DNA of 64,000 nucleotides from Ampelocalamus luodianensis (GCA_036346255.1 CM070633.1:4526001-4590000); one strand, 5' to 3'. Positions 33,716 through 46,693 are shown, counted from the stretch's first letter. Program-made: numbers and translations. The notes: generated by a model from the letters alone, not told the origin.

Positions 33716-34268
33716 GCGCCAGATGTTGTGCTTGGTATGTTTCTTGTCAATTCAATACCAACTTCAGTGCTATTTGATTCCGGAGCTTCGCATTCATTTG
33801 TATCAAATAAATTTGTGGGCAAAAATGGGTTACCTATATCTCCCTTAACCAATTCTATGATAATCCATTCCCCGGGCGCAGAAATGAGAACTAGTTCTCT
33901 GTGCCCGAACCTCACTCTTGAAATATCCGGAGTATCCTTCCTAGCAGACTTGATAGTCTTGCATTCCCAAGGTTTGGATGTCATTCTCGGAATGGACTGG
34001 TTAGCCAAGAATCATGGACAAATAGACTGTGTCAATAGGTCTATCACTCTCACTAATGGAGAAGGAATTTCAGTCGAGTTCAAGCCCAAGACCCGCACCA
34101 AAGAAGGTTCCATCCTCACCAGCATGAAGAAAGTGAAACTTGAAGACATACCTGTAGTCCGTGATTATTCTGATGTCTTTCCTGATGATCTACCTGGCAT
34201 GCCACCGGATCGGGACGTAATGTTCTTAATTTACTTAGTCCCAGGGACAGCTCCAATATCGAAGCGAC
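33716..34268 (+). pseudogene. Chromovirus aspartic protease, interrupted
   Basis: VLFDSGASHSFVSNKF has the catalytic DSG (Asp codon 33776-33778) and DVILGMDWLAKNHGQIDC is the second protease signature. The linker to RT (YSDVFPDDLPGMPPDRDV) follows and the frame is cut after PISKRL by the solo LTR. RT continues at 37252 with YRMPTNELAELKKQ. The family protease matures the Gag-Pol polyprotein. Confidence 0.85.
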
Positions 34269-37251
34269 TGTAACATCCCAATTTTCAGAGCTTTAAAAAT
34301 CTTTTAATAGTTAGTAGGGAGAAAATTCACCATTTGGTTTTATTTGATTTTAAATTCAAAAGCTTAATTTTGGACTTTACAATCAAAAACATTTAATGTG
34401 AATAATCCTAACTTGAACAATAGCCAAAACTATTTTATTTGGGTTCTATGTGCTCAGATATATTTTCTAGTTTTTTCTAGAATTTTTCTGAGTACATTTG
34501 CTATTTTCTATTGCCTATTTGAATTTCTGGTATTTTCTAAAATAGAAAACCTATTTAAAATCTCAGAATAGTGCTTGGGCCGAAATCCACTCGGCCGGCC
34601 CATTCCCTCTCCGCCTCAGCCCACTTCCCGCCGCAGCCCGCACCGCCTCTCTCTCTCTCCCGCGCGCGCCTCCGACCCCACCTGTCAGTGCCCGCGAGGC
34701 CGTGTACGACGCGGTCGCGCCCGAGTCTCCGTCGCTGACGAGTGGGACCCACCCCTGCCACGTCATCGTCGTCTCCGAGGCGGACTCTGGTTCCGATTTC
34801 CTCGCGCCGCCGCCGCTCGGCCGTTTTGGGCGTCCGTGCCCTAGACCTTCCCGAGCCGCCGCCTATATAAGGAGGGCAAGCCCTCGGTCTCCGCATCCCA
34901 ACGCGCGCAGCCGCCACCCCCAGCCCTAACCCTAGCCGCCGGAATCCGCAGAGGAAGCCCGGTGCCAGCTCCAACTCCGGCGAGGTCGTACTCCGCCGTC
35001 GACGCCGCCCGCACCTCACCGCGCGCACCTCGGCATCGCACGGCCCTCTACCTCCCGGTGACCTTGGTTCAGCCGGAGGACCGCCGGAACCCCGATCCCG
35101 ACGAGCCCGGGACCTCACCGCCGCTTCTACCTCGCCGCCGGCCGCCACGCCCACCCTCGTGCACCAGTGAGCCTACCAACGTGACCCTCGTGCCACCCTC
35201 TGCCTCTCGGTGCTAACCGCCGCCGACGAGGGGCCGCCGTGTCGCCGGATCCTCGGCACCGAAGCGCCGCCGCCGTCGGCCGGCGTGTCGCTGCGTGTCG
35301 CCACCTCACCCGCCACCTCAGCCCCTACGCCTCGTGTCGCCGACGTGGGCGCCACTTGCGCATCCACGTGCGCGCCACGGCATAGCCCACCGGTTTCCAG
35401 AGCCCAAGGCTCGGTGGACCTTGTCCACCGTGAGCCATCTCGCTGACGGGTGGGACCCACTGTCGATCAACAATCACCCGTCCGAACGTCCTCGGATGAC
35501 GTCGGCGTTGCGCAATAATATGATTTTCCTTTAGGAAAATAATTGAAAATTCATGAAATCACGATTTTCAGCATTTTATGTATTTTCAATCTTCTAAAGC
35601 TCATAACTTTTGCATCCTAACTCCGATTGAGCCCATTCAAATTTCTAAATTTGTCTAAATTCAAGATCTAGCTATCTGAGATTTTTATTTAATTTTTGGA
35701 GTTGGTTTTGCCTCTGTTATTTATTTGTTTTGGTTGTTTTGCTTCGTTTGTGCGTAGACGTCGATACTTCGGGGGTTTTCGTCGAAGAAGGCTTCAACCA
35801 AGTTCAAGACCAGTACATAGACCTATTCCAAGGCAAGTCATACCTTTGATCATATTGAATCCCAGTTTTCCCAAATTACATTGTGTTAAATTATTGCATT
35901 TACTTTAATTATGTATTTAAATGCTTTTGGGCTAGTTATTGATCCTACTTGTTATGTTCACCTTGCCTACTTGTATACCTTCATCTTTGTTGCCCTAGAT
36001 TGGTTTATTATTTAGTTGGTATTAACATATTGCCAACATGGTGGATTAGAACGACTAGAATTGCTTAGCCATGCTACGAGTCATCATCTCATGTGAGTGC
36101 AATTATGAAATTGACTAAGTGACTATGGAACTGTGTGATAAAACTGTGTGTGCTGTGTGCTATTACTCGTGATGGCATGTGTTGCACTAAACCAACTGGG
36201 TAGTAAAAGATTTAGACTGAGGCAAGTGGTGGATACTGTGTGAACTGGTGGCTTTGTGATTGGGATTTATCTGTGTGGTTTAGCTAGAAAAACTGGAAGT
36301 CTTGCCTTGGTCAATTAAGGACTTAACTTTGTGCGCCATTGAACTGAAGCATCATGCGACCACATGTCCGTGACAGCTTAACTTAGTAGGTTACGGAGTT
36401 TCAACATTGGGGTTCGTGGATAGGTTAAGCTTTGTGATATGAGATGTGTGAATAAGAACGTCAATGTTGAGACAAAGTTGCCGAATCTGTTATGTTACGA
36501 TTAGTGCTAGCTACACTAGTTGTATCGTGTGGGTAAAGTGTACAAACCTCTGCAGAGTGTTAATCAATCTATTCGAATAGCGCGTCCTCGGTCATGGACA
36601 ACGCTCGGGATTTCACATGAGGGTAGTGTTCATAAAATGTGGGATTGGGAGTGTGTGATCTCAATCATATGGTGTGTGAATCAATCGGTTTAGTGTGTGT
36701 CTTTGTGAAAACAACTGTTAAATTAATATTGCTTATTTGTTTTAAATTGTGCTTTCAATCTATTATTTGTATTCAATTGCAAATGTTGCATTTCTGCAAA
36801 ATAACCACGAAGCCATTCCTTTGGAATAAGCCCGCATCTATATATTGCATTCTCGTGGTATGATTTGCGTAGCACGGTTGTGTACTCACGCTTGTTGTAA
36901 AACTTGCGTCCAAACCTCTGATGGAGGAGTCTTCACCGCTTTCGAGGAGGAGTTTGTGGAAGAAGGTTGATCGCTAGGTCATCGATCCCGATCGGTTACT
37001 GTGGTGTCTTTGATTGGAGTTTGCGGAGTTTATTTCGTTCATTGCGGTATTTCTTTAGTGTTAGCCTGCGTGGCTTAATAAGTTGTAACCCGACCTTAAG
37101 GTCAAAACTCTAAGTTGTTACTCAAACTATTCGTTTATGTTATATTTCGCTTGTGTGGATTGATATTCACCTATGTTACATTGTGTGCACTAGCGTGATC
37201 TGGACTAGTGCGAGAATACACGAGGGTCAGAGTGCATTTTGGGTCCCGACA
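34269..37251 (+). mobile_element. Solo LTR (3.0 kb) nested between protease and RT
   Basis: Begins TGTAACATCCCAATTTTC, ends GGGTCCCGACA. The flanks are gcgac (34264-34268) and acgac (37252-37256), four of five matching. Deleting it with one duplication rejoins the polyprotein sequence. A TATA box CTATATAAGG is at 34862-34871, followed by a GC-rich leader whose long frames on both strands are not genes. CTCTGCAGAG (36548-36557) and CTATTCGAATAG (36569-36580) show the shared block. It belongs to a different LTR family from its host but is alike in architecture. Confidence 0.85.
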
Positions 37252-38690
37252 ACGACCTTATAGAATGCCAACTAATGAGTTAGCAGAATTGAAGAAACAG
37301 ATTGAAGAATTGCGAGGCAAAGGGTACATCCGACCCAGTTCATCACCTTGGGGAGCACCAGTGCTGTTCGTCAAGAAAAAGGACAATAGCATGAGGATGT
37401 GTTGATTACAGATCACTCAATGAGGTGACGATCAAGAACAAATATCCTTTACCCAGGATAGATGATCTGTTCGATCAGCTGAAAGGAGCAAGTGTCTTCT
37501 CGAAGATTGATTTGAGATCCGCTATCACCAATCGAAGATCGACTAGAAGATATTCGAAGACACCTTCACCACGGATATGGGTATGCGAGTTTACTGAAAG
37601 TGATGTCTTTCGGTTTGATGAACGCCCCTGCTTATTTCATGAATATGATGAACAAAGTGTTCATGGAATTCTTGGATAAGTTTGTGGTTGTTTTCATCGA
37701 TGACATTTTCATCTACTCGAAGGATGAAGAAGAACACGAGAAGCATATCAGAATGATACTGGACAAGCTCAGAGAGCACCAACTCTATGCCAAATTCAGC
37801 AAAAGTGAATTTTGGCTAAGTCAAGTGGCATTCCTTGGACATATTGTGTCAGCAGGAGGAATTGCAGTAGATCCTGCCAAGGTTGAAGTAGTGTCAGATT
37901 GGAAGCAACCCAGGACAGACACCGAGGTGAGAAGTTTCCTTGGACTAGCGGGTTATTACCGCAGGTTCATAGAAAATTTCTCTAAGATTGCAAGACCCAT
38001 GACTCAACTTCTGAAGAAGGAAAAGAAGTTTGAATGGACAGATACCTGTGAAGAAAGTTTCCAAGACCTGAAGAGGAGATTAGTCTCAGCACCTGTGCTA
38101 GTCTTACCCGATATCCGTAAGGATTTCGAGATTTTCTACGACGCATCCCGTCAAGGTCTCGGATGTGTGTTAATGCAGGAAGGCAAAATAGTGGCTTATG
38201 CATCCAGGCAGTTGAGACTACATGAAGGGAATTATCCGACATATGATCTGGAGTTAGCAGCGATTGTGCATGCCTTGAAGATCTGGCGGCATTATCTCAT
38301 TGGTAACCGCTGTGAGATTTTCACGGATCACAAGAGTCTGAAATATATCTTCACGCAGGCAGAATTAAACCTTCGGCAGAGAAGATGGTTGGAGTTGATA
38401 AAAGATTATGATCTCGGAATTCATTATCATCCGGGTAAAGCAAATGTAGTTGCAGATGCCTTGAGCAGAAAGGCCTACTGTAACACTATGATGGTACAGA
38501 AGGAGCAACCAGAATTACATGAAGAATTGAAGCGACTAAACTTGGAGATTGTCAGTCAAGGTTGTGTGAATGCTTTGGAAGTACAACCAACTCTTCAAGG
38601 TCAGATCAGAGAAAAACAGCTAGAAGATGTTGACATCAAGGAGATCAAGAAGAATATGCGAAGAGGCAAGGCTCGAGATTGAAGATGAAC
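37252..38690 (+). pseudogene. Chromovirus reverse transcriptase and RNase H
   Basis: RT starts with IRPSSSPWGAPVLFVKKKD. A one-base loss near 37524 shifts the palm region, and the frame from 37600 is then open for 360 codons: MSFGLMNAPAYFM, FVVVFIDDIFIYSK with the catalytic Asp pair at 37699-37704, FLGLAGYYRRFIENFSKIA, then RNase H (FEIFYDASRQGLGCVLMQ, CEIFTDHKSLKYIF, KANVVADALSRKA). These convert RNA to DNA and remove the RNA strand in the particle. Only two small lesions separate this stretch from a continuous polyprotein. Confidence 0.9.
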
Positions 38691-39690
38691 AAGGAACAGT
38701 ATGGTTTGGGAACGCATTTGTGTACCTAACCAACAGGAGTTAAAGCGATCACTCAAGGAGGCTCATGAAACGCCTTACTCCATTAACCCCGGAAGCACCA
38801 AGATGTACCAGGATCTCAAGGAGAAATACTGGTGGGTCAGCATGAAGCGAGAAATTGATGAGTTAGTTGCTCATGCGCGATGTGTCGCCGAGTTAAGGCA
38901 GAACATCAGAGACCAGCTGGATTGTTGCAGCCACTACCAATTCCAGAATGGAAGTGGGAAGAAATTGGCATGGATTTCATCACCGGACTTCCTAGGACCC
39001 ATTCAGGATATGATTCCATCTGGGTGATAATTGATCGGTTGACTAAGGTAATCTCATTTCATTCCCGTCAAGACTACATACAGAAGCAGCCAGTTGGCAG
39101 AGTTATATGTGGCCAGGATTGTTTGTCTACACGAAGTACCTAAGAAGATCGTGTCCGACAGAGGTTCCCAATTTACATCAAGATTCTGGCAGAGTCTGCA
39201 TGAAGCGTTAGGGACCAGACTCAATTTCAGCACAGCCTATCATCCCCAGACAGATGGCCAGACAGAACGCACCAACTAAGTCCTTGAAGATATGCTCCGA
39301 GCCTGTGCCCTGGAATTTGGACAAAGTTGGGACAAGAATTTGCCGTATACAGAATTCTCGTATAACAATAGCTATCAAGCTAGTTTGCAAATGGCTCCAT
39401 TTGAAGCATTGTATGGCAGAAAATGCAGAACTCCACTTCTGTGGGATGAAGTGGGAGAACATCAGTTCTTTGGACCTGAGCTAATCAAAGATGCTGAAAG
39501 TAAGGTAAAGGCCATAAGAGAACATTTGAGAGTGGCACAAACATGACAAAAGAGTTATGCAGATGACCGTCGGAGGGATTTAAACTTTGAGGTAGGAGAC
39601 TTGGTGTATCTCAGAGTCACTCCACTCAGAGGAGTAAGAAGATTCCGGACAAAAGGAAAACTCGCACCTAGATTTGTGGGACAATACAAA
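38691..39690 (+). pseudogene. Chromovirus integrase
   Basis: HPGS-type zinc region (NPGSTKMYQDLKEKYWWVSM), then core pieces in shifted frames: PIPEWKWEEIGMDFITGLPR (first Asp), KKIVSDRGSQFTSRFWQSLH (second Asp) and FSTAYHPQTDGQTERTN with the catalytic Glu, followed by MAPFEALYGRKCRTPLLWDE. The frame changes at about 38880, 39000, 39095 and 39280. Integrase joins cDNA to the chromosome. Confidence 0.85.
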
Positions 39691-40055
39691 ATTCTAGCCA
39701 AAGAGGTGAAGTGGCATATCAGCTTGAGCTGCCAGAAGCCTTGTCGGCAGTGCACGACGTCTTCCATGTTTCCCAGTTGAGGAAATGCCTGCAAGTGCCA
39801 GAAGACCAAACCTTCCTGGAAAGCTTCGATCTTCGAGAAGATCTCACCTACGTGGAGCGACCAATTAAAATTCTGGATGTCGCAGAGCGTGTCACCAGAA
39901 GCAGAATCATCAGATCATACAAGGTGCAGTGGAGTCATCACCCGGAGAGTGAAGCCACATGGGAGAAAGAAGAAGACCTCAAGACCAACTATCCCGACTG
40001 CTTGTCGACCAAGCTGAATCTCGGTCGAGATTCCTTAAGGGGGGTAGGTTTGTAA
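39691..40055 (+). pseudogene. Integrase C-terminus with chromodomain-like tail
   Basis: After ALSAVHDVFHVSQLRKCLQV, the tail contains PIKILDVAERVTRSRIIRSY and KVQWSHHPESEATWEKEEDL, the beta-strands and W-E helix of the chromodomain found at the end of chromovirus integrases. Such domains steer insertion toward marked heterochromatin. The aromatic cage is only partly evident. The stop (TAA) overlaps the LTR start. Confidence 0.75.
40037..40050 (+). other. Polypurine tract of the chromovirus
   Basis: AAGGGGGGTAGGTT abuts the TGTAACAG start of the 3' LTR and would prime plus-strand synthesis. Confidence 0.75.
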
Positions 40056-43000
40056 CAGCACAATTTTCAAATTCAGTATAAATTAAAATTTATTTGAAGT
40101 TTGTGGAATTTTCTGAAATTTTAAAAGCTTTTTATAAATATTTTAAAGCCAAAATAAATTTATTTACAAAATTAAAAGCCAACATAAAGTTGAAAATAAT
40201 TTTATTATGTCCAAAATAAGTATGAGAATTTCTGTGAATGTTTCCATAATTTTTGGAAGTATTTTGCTATTTTCTAAAGCTTATATGAATTACCAGAATT
40301 AAATCAAATAGAAAATCAAAAAGAAATAATCAAAATGACATTGGGCCGAAACCTAAAGCTCCGGCCCAAAACTTCTTCCCCGCGCCGGCCCATTCAGCCC
40401 ATCCGCATTCTCTCTCCCTCTCACCCCCCTTCCACCGTCCGATCTTAATCGGACGGCTACCGATCAACCACGCATCTTCCTCTCTCTTCTTCTCTTCTGA
40501 CCGTTGGATCAACATCCAACAGCCGCCCGCACCCCACTTCCTCCACGTCATCGCAAATGAACGTGACCGTTGGATCAAAATCCAACGGCCCGTGTCTTTC
40601 TTCCTCCTCCCCGTTCTTCCCCGCGCGGCCCCGCCATTTCCGAAACCGCCCGAGCTCCGCAACCGCCGCCTCCAACCCCCCCGTCTTCCCCGCGTCATGC
40701 GCACGATGTCGCCCCCGTCGCCGCACACGATCTCCACCTTTTCTCCTCTTCTCGCGCACGTTCTAGCCGAAACCGCCGCCGCGCCCGAAACCGCCGCCGA
40801 ACGCTCCCACGTCGCCCCGCCACTCCCGGCCTCCTCTCGCCCTATAAAAGGGAGCCCCCGGCGCCCCTCCTTTCACTCAACCCGACGCCCCCACTCACTC
40901 CCTCCCTCTCGCCGTGAGCTCGTCGCAACTCCGATCTTCGTCGCCGCCAAGCCGCAAGCTTTCGCCGCCGATTGCGCCGCCGTCGTTGAAGCTTCGTCCC
41001 CGCCGACTCCTCCATCGCCATCGTCGCCTCCCCGCGATCCCGGTGCGCACCACCTCGTCGCCAGAGGACCCCCGGAGAGCCCTTCTCGTCGTCGGCCGTA
41101 CCTCGCCGCCGCCTTCGTCTCGCCGCCGTGCGGGTGAGCGCAGTAGCATCGCCACACCTCCCTCTCTCCTCTAGTGCCCTCACCGCCCGCCGCCGTGCAC
41201 CGTAGCGCCGGCGACCTTCGGTCCCCGCGCCGACACCGCCCTCGCCGACGTGGTGATGCCACCTAGGCGCCACCTCACCTCCTCTGCTGGCGTGGCGCAC
41301 GAGTGGCGTGCAGTCACCGCCACGTGCGCGCCCACGTGGGTGATCCACCACACCCGGGTCCACTTGGCTCGGTAGACCCAGTCTACCGTGAGCTGAGTCA
41401 CTGACACGAGGGGCCCGCCTGTCAGAAATTATTTTAATTCTTTTAAATTCCGAAAATCCCTCGCTGGCGTCAGCATTGCGCAATAAATAGATTTTTCAGT
41501 AGAAAAATAATTCGGAAAATTCAATTCAATTTCAGATTTAGGTTTAAAACTTCTAAAATTCATAACTTTTGCATATGAACTCCAAATTGAGTGATTCAAA
41601 TTGCACAATTTATATAAAATTATAATCTAGCTAACTAAACCAAAACATTTCAATTTTGGAGTTAATTTGAACTATGTTTTTGAATTTATTTGAATTTGAA
41701 TATTAAATTTATCGTATTTTCGCGTATAGAATTCGACGACTCCGGAGAGTTCGATCAAACTGAAGATTTAGAATTCCAAGACATCGACCAAGGCAAGTTA
41801 CACCATTGACCATATTGCCCCCAGTATTTTAAGTTATTTTCAGTCTTTAAATTCTTTATCGCATGCATATGTTGTTATAAATATTTTAATATCTTGTTTT
41901 ACATATAGTTAATTCAATGTGTTTTTGTATGGCCAATTTGAATGTTGTATCTGACTACCTTGATACCTTAGGCAAGATATTACCAAAATTAAACATATGC
42001 TTAGCCAAGCTTAGTTCACACTTATATCATTTGGGAGGGTTTACACCAAATTTCTATAAATTTATTTCAAACTTGATATTGTGGTATTGTCTTACCACAT
42101 GGGTTTATAAATGGAGTTTTATTCAAAATAAAATCAAAAATGGGTTTGGACTTGGGCGAAATGGTCGGAATGGTGGGTGCAGGTTTATGCACGGGATTGA
42201 TTTGGTTAAGATTAAGGCCCATGGTTTGTAGGAATGACGCTCAAGTCAATTGAGGACCGGTCTTTGAACCGCTTATTGCTAAGCCATATCGTACTACCAC
42301 ATGTCTGTATGGGCAGGATTTGGCTAATTAAATTGTGATGTTCTAGTGTATTTATGTCATGTGATTATGTGGGTGTCGGTTAGACGTTTTATTCCCACTT
42401 GGCGCAAGAGGGGGCTTCCGGAGAACGGTTAGTCCAAAGGGGCGAAACCTTAGCGGGCATGATTATATTAGGAAAGAACATTGTAAAGGCCTCATGGTAA
42501 TTGCTCAGTCACACGCCTACGGAAGCGTGAATTGGCCGACATAACGAGCATGTCATCTCGTGTGGGTAAAGTTGTACCAACTCTGCAGAGTAGAAACTAT
42601 TCGAATAGTCGCGTCCACGGTCATGGACATGCTAGCAGGGCCACTTAAAGTTAGTATTGTTTTTGTTTTTAAATGCTTTATTAAATTCTAAGGATGGTTG
42701 ATCCTTATGAAAAATTGGGCGGGAAGCCAATTGTTAGGAGGGGATCCTTCACTCAATCATTGGAGGTTATCCACATTGTAATATTGTCATTTCAAAATAT
42801 GATTTTAGTCTTAGTATAAAACTGCCTTAGAAAATTACTATGATTATTTACATTGAAAAGACTGTTTATGCAAAACAACCCCTGCCATACTCACTTGTTA
42901 CCTTATGCATGCATTTTATTTCAATATTGGGTGTGACTTGCGAGCACGGAAGTTGTGCTCATCCTTGCTGAATAAATCTTATTCAGGAGAAGATTTCTTC

Positions 43001-43280
43001 CCCGACGGTGAGGATCCGGACGAGTAGGCCTCTTGACCCAGACGATTGCCTGTGGCGCATCGTGTGGCTCACCTCTATTATTATGTTTTCGCTGTGTTTA
43101 TTATTCAATATTTGATACTGTTGTTCAGAACTCAGTTGTATTAAACAATTAATTATTTAATGTCATTTACGCTTTCGTGATATGAATATGATATCCATTT
43201 TGTGAGACTGTGTATGCTGGAAATCCTGGACCGGTGTTTGAACACAGAGAATTCAGGATTCTTCGTTCCCGGGTTCGACA
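40051..43280 (+). repeat. Chromovirus 3' LTR (3.2 kb)
   Basis: Ends TTCGACA, followed by the tccct duplication. TATAAAAG at 40843-40850 is intact. It keeps a segment (41127-41450) lost from the 5' copy; that segment resembles part of the solo LTR at 35400-35460, so it is probably ancestral. The palindromes are at 42580-42591 and 42597-42608. Confidence 0.9.
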
Positions 43281-44100
43281 TCCCTCTCCGAAAGTCTGGG
43301 ATATACGTTGGTTATGAGAAATTATCCATAATCAGGTATTTGGACCCTATGAAGAGATATTTGCATACTGCCCAATTCGTTGATAGTATATTTGATGATT
43401 ATAGTTTTCGGTCATTAGGGGGACGAAATCAACACCTTGATAAAAAAATATTGGGAAATAACGTGGAAAGCCACAAGAATCTATGCACATGACCCGCGCA
43501 CTAGTGAAGCAAATAAAGAAGTCCAGAAGATAATTGATTTGAAAGCATTAGCGAATCAACTGATTGACCACTTTAGTGATTTGAAGAGCGTGACCAAGTC
43601 ACCTGTGCCTACACGCAATACACCAGAGAGGGTTGAAATACCGAAGAAAGTTGAAGGTATCCTTAATCCCGTCCAGAGGCTTAGAAAAAGGACGAGGACT
43701 CTGGTCCCTTGAATCCCAAGTAACCGGGGACGCCTGGTAAAAAAAAAGGATAAGAAGGACATGACGCAGTCGATCACCGAAATTCCCAGAACCAGAAGGG
43801 GAGCCAGTTGAGACCCGGCACCAGTATGAAACCTTCAGGAAAAGGCATACCGGATTTCAACATTCCCTTGGAGGGAGATATCAGCATGGATGTGTGCGTA
43901 CACATCAGAGTTGAAAAACTAAAGAGACTTGCCCTCGTAATTAGAAGAAACGGTAAGCAAGAAGAAACATTAGAAGAATCGTTCCATGAAGAAATAGCTA
44001 TAAACTATGTGGCCATAGAGGAATATATGAATAGGACAATGGCCAATCATCGATCTCGATCTAAAGGCTGCATCGCTCGTTGAATGTAAGAAAAGATCAG
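43281..44100 (+). pseudogene. Copia integrase C-terminal part (resumed)
   Basis: LRKSGIYVGYEKLSIIRYLD continues the copia protein cut at 29263, and then DSIFDDYSFRSLGGRNQHLD. Frame breaks follow near 43440, 43710 and 43800, with an acidic linker before RT (LDLKAASLVECKKRSDW-like in shifted frame). Confidence 0.75.
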
Positions 44101-44996
44101 ATTGGAAAGATTGAAAGAAGGCAATAGAAAATGAATTATTATCTCTAAATAAAAAATAGGTGTTTGAGTCTGTGAGTCGTACGCCTCCCTATGTGCACCA
44201 TGTAGGGCAGAAGTGTGTATTTGTTCGAAAGAGAAATGAAAATAATGAAGTTGTAAGATATAAAGCAAGGTTTGTTGCACAAGGTTTCACTCAACGTCCA
44301 GGAGTTGATTATGAAAAAATCTATTCCCCGGCCATGGGCGAAACTATCTTTAGATATTTAATCTCAATGGCAGTAAACTTGAATTTAGAAATAAAATTGA
44401 TGGATGTGGTAACTGCATACCTTTATGGAAACTTGTATTTGGACATTTATATAAAGGTACCTAAAGGTATCCCTGTCCCGAACCAAAACAGAACAAATAG
44501 AAATCTATACAGTGTGAAACTCAGAAAATCACTGTACAGACTTAAGCAATCAGGCAGGATCTGGTATAATCGCTTGAGTGACTTTCTATGCAAGAAAGAC
44601 TACATGAATAATGAGGATTGTTCCTGTGTATTTATACGACGATCCTATAATGGATTATGTATAATCTCAGTATATGTAGATGATCTGAATATCATCAGAA
44701 CCTTGGAAGATATTAAGGAAGCAAGCTCTTACCTTGAGTCGGAGTTCAAAATGAAAGATTTGGGTAAAACCAAATATTAACTAGGCTTGCAGCTTGACCA
44801 TGGCCCTGAAGGGATATTAGTGCATCAGTCAACCTACACTCGAAAGGTGTTAGAAAGGTTCGGCTTTGAAAAGGCATACCCTTCGAAAGTGTCAACGGTC
44901 GGGAGATCTTTACAGCAAGACAAGGATCCATACAAACTTAGAGAAGAGGGGGAGGAAGTCCTGAGATCAGAATTCCTGTACTTAAGTGCAATATGA
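44100..44996 (+). pseudogene. Copia reverse transcriptase remnant
   Basis: VFVRKRNENNEVVRYKARFV, AQGFTQRPGVDYEKIYSPAM, LYGNLYLDIYIKVPKGI and CIISVYVDDLNIIRTLED, with the YVDD site near 44675, identify the RT. It stops at 44778 and restarts as LQLDHGPEGILVHQSTYTRK. The second catalytic Asp pair is present. Confidence 0.85.
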
Positions 44997-44999
44997 GCA

Positions 45000-45718
45000 C
45001 TCATGTACTTAGCGAACTGTACTAAACTGGACATTGCATTTGCCATAAACCTATCAACAAGGTATAGTGCAGAACCTACCAAAAGGCATTGACAGAGAAT
45101 AAAAGACATCTTTCGATACCTCTAAGGAAGTAAAGACCTTGGTCTGTTCTATAGAAAGAACCAAGACCTGAATATGACTGGCTATGCAGATGCCGGGTAC
45201 CTGTCGAACCCGCATACAGCCAAGTCACAAACAGGTTATGTATTCATATGTGGTGGAACTGCAATTTCATAGAAATCGTCTAAGCAAAGTCTTGTAACAA
45301 CTTCGATGAACCACTCGAAAATCATAGCACTGTACGAGGCCTCACGAGAATGTTCTTGGCTTCGAAGAATGATTCACCACATCGAACAGTCGTATGGATT
45401 GAATACCGTGCAAACCCCTACTATTATCTATGAAGATAATGCAGCTTGTGTTGCATAAGTGCAGATGGATTATGTGAAGAGTCCTCTCACAAAGCATATC
45501 AACCACAAGTTCTTCTATGCTCATGAATTGCAAAAGATGGACGAAATTAAAGTGATGCATACTAAAGTGATGCATACTAAGTCATGTGAAAATCTCGTAG
45601 ATCTATTCACTAAGTCACTTTCAGCATCTAGCTTTGAAAGGTGCATACGTGGAATTGGAATGATGAGACTTAGAGAAATGCAGAATTCAGGAGGAGAATC
45701 TTTACGAACTCATTATTG
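45000..45718 (+). pseudogene. Copia RNase H remnant
   Basis: GYADAGYLSNPHTAKSQTGY and VFICGGTAIS with stops, then a region with EASRECSWLRRMIHHIEQ and ENLVDLFTKSLSASSFERCI close the polyprotein. A 15-bp duplication (AAAGTGATGCATACT, near 45550-45580) is an odd local repeat. Confidence 0.75.
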
Positions 45719-45921
45719 AAACTTGATCACGAAGATCGAATACCTAAAGAATAAATTCTAGAGATTAAATGAAATTGGGTGGATTGTACTCTTTTTCCCT
45801 TGACGAGTTTTTCTGAAATTTCTCGGCTAAGGTTTTTAATGAAAAAATTCGTGCAACGCAACAGAACGTGTTCTTGTACTCTTTCTCCAAATTTTTCCCA
45901 CTGGGTTTTTGTAGAGTTTTG

Positions 45922-46173
45922 TGTTAGGAAACCTGGACCCAGGCCTTGCAAGCCTGGCCCATGATAGGCTCCTTATCCATCTCTAGATTATATATAGGAG
46001 GAGACCTCCAACCATTATACGTGCTTTTGAGAAGAGAAATAAAGAGAAGAAAGAAGTCTCCCCTATATCTCTGTGTTCAATCTATTATTTGTTCTTATAT
46101 TGTTCTGTGCGATTCTACGTTTGTCTACGAGGTGATCGATATGACTGGACTTGCGAGTGACGGTTCCTCAATA
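45922..46173 (+). repeat. Copia 3' LTR (252 bp)
   Basis: Starts TGTTAGGAAACCTGG and ends CCTCAATA, where the normal CA has become TA. It is followed by aaaat. Preceded by CCCACTGGGTTTTTGTAG, typical of the 3' tail of plant copia elements. Confidence 0.85.
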
Positions 46174-46693
46174 AAAATATACTGTAATTAAGTAAGATTA
46201 CAGGTCTTAACACCTAAAAACTTAACTGTTGTATATATGGAACGATGGGACCAAAATCAGTTAATTGGAGTGTTTTTTCTACCTTTATTTTTGTTGAGAA
46301 TGTTGCATGTGTTGCAAGTGCATATAAGCATGCAATGTACTGTTGAAACATTCTAGGCTCTATGTCTTGATTACAGCTTGACACCTTTTTTTTTCTCGTG
46401 GAAAAAATGCATGCTGGTTTTTGTCCTTCAGGCATAGACCGTAATTAGTGGTGCAAGTGAGACGGGCTACGGACAGACCGCGCCCACCCGCTTTGGCTGT
46501 CAAGCAAGTTGCAGAAAGCTGCTAGCCCGCAACGCAGACCGCGTGATACGTGGTGGGCTTAGCGGTTGCCCACAAAGCTATGCACACATGCAGTACATGC
46601 AACCACTAGATACATGGTGGCCAGCGCAATGTATACATGCAGTACTATTGAACTCTGTGTTAAATCCTAAAATATTGATTGGTGCTAACAAGA
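46174..46693. other. Intergenic, nothing recognised
   Basis: Mixed-composition DNA. 46440-46630 is somewhat GC-rich, perhaps flanking remains of the pseudogene that follows. No feature can be supported. Confidence 0.4.

Larger units (their letters stand above)
29264..43280 (+). mobile_element. Tekay-like chromovirus (Ty3/gypsy) nested in copia
   Basis: LTRs at 29264-32202 and 40051-43280 begin TGTAACAG and end TTCGACA, and the element is flanked by a perfect duplication tccct (29259-29263 and 43281-43285). Internal order: tRNA-Met-type primer site, an extra upstream frame, gag, protease, RT, RNase H, integrase and a chromodomain-like tail, then a polypurine tract. The LTRs differ by a few per cent plus one replaced segment, so it is much younger than its copia host. 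A solo LTR (34269-37251) splits protease from RT. Small indels and a gag deletion make it non-autonomous. Confidence 0.9.
25392..46173 (+). mobile_element. Old Ty1/copia retrotransposon hosting a nested chromovirus
   Basis: Two related LTRs (25392-25638 and 45922-46173) flank gag, integrase, RT and RNase H remnants in copia order, and the whole is bounded by a perfect 5-bp duplication aaaat (25387-25391 and 46174-46178). The two LTRs differ at some fifty positions out of about 250, so the insertion is old. The integrase is interrupted at 29264 by a 14-kb chromovirus and resumes at 43281 after exactly one target duplication. Removing the insert leaves about 6.8 kb. All frames carry stops. Confidence 0.9.

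Noticed and set aside
34555..35460. Frames of up to 200 codons on both strands
   Set aside because: GC-rich part of the solo LTR; antiparallel open frames are expected there.
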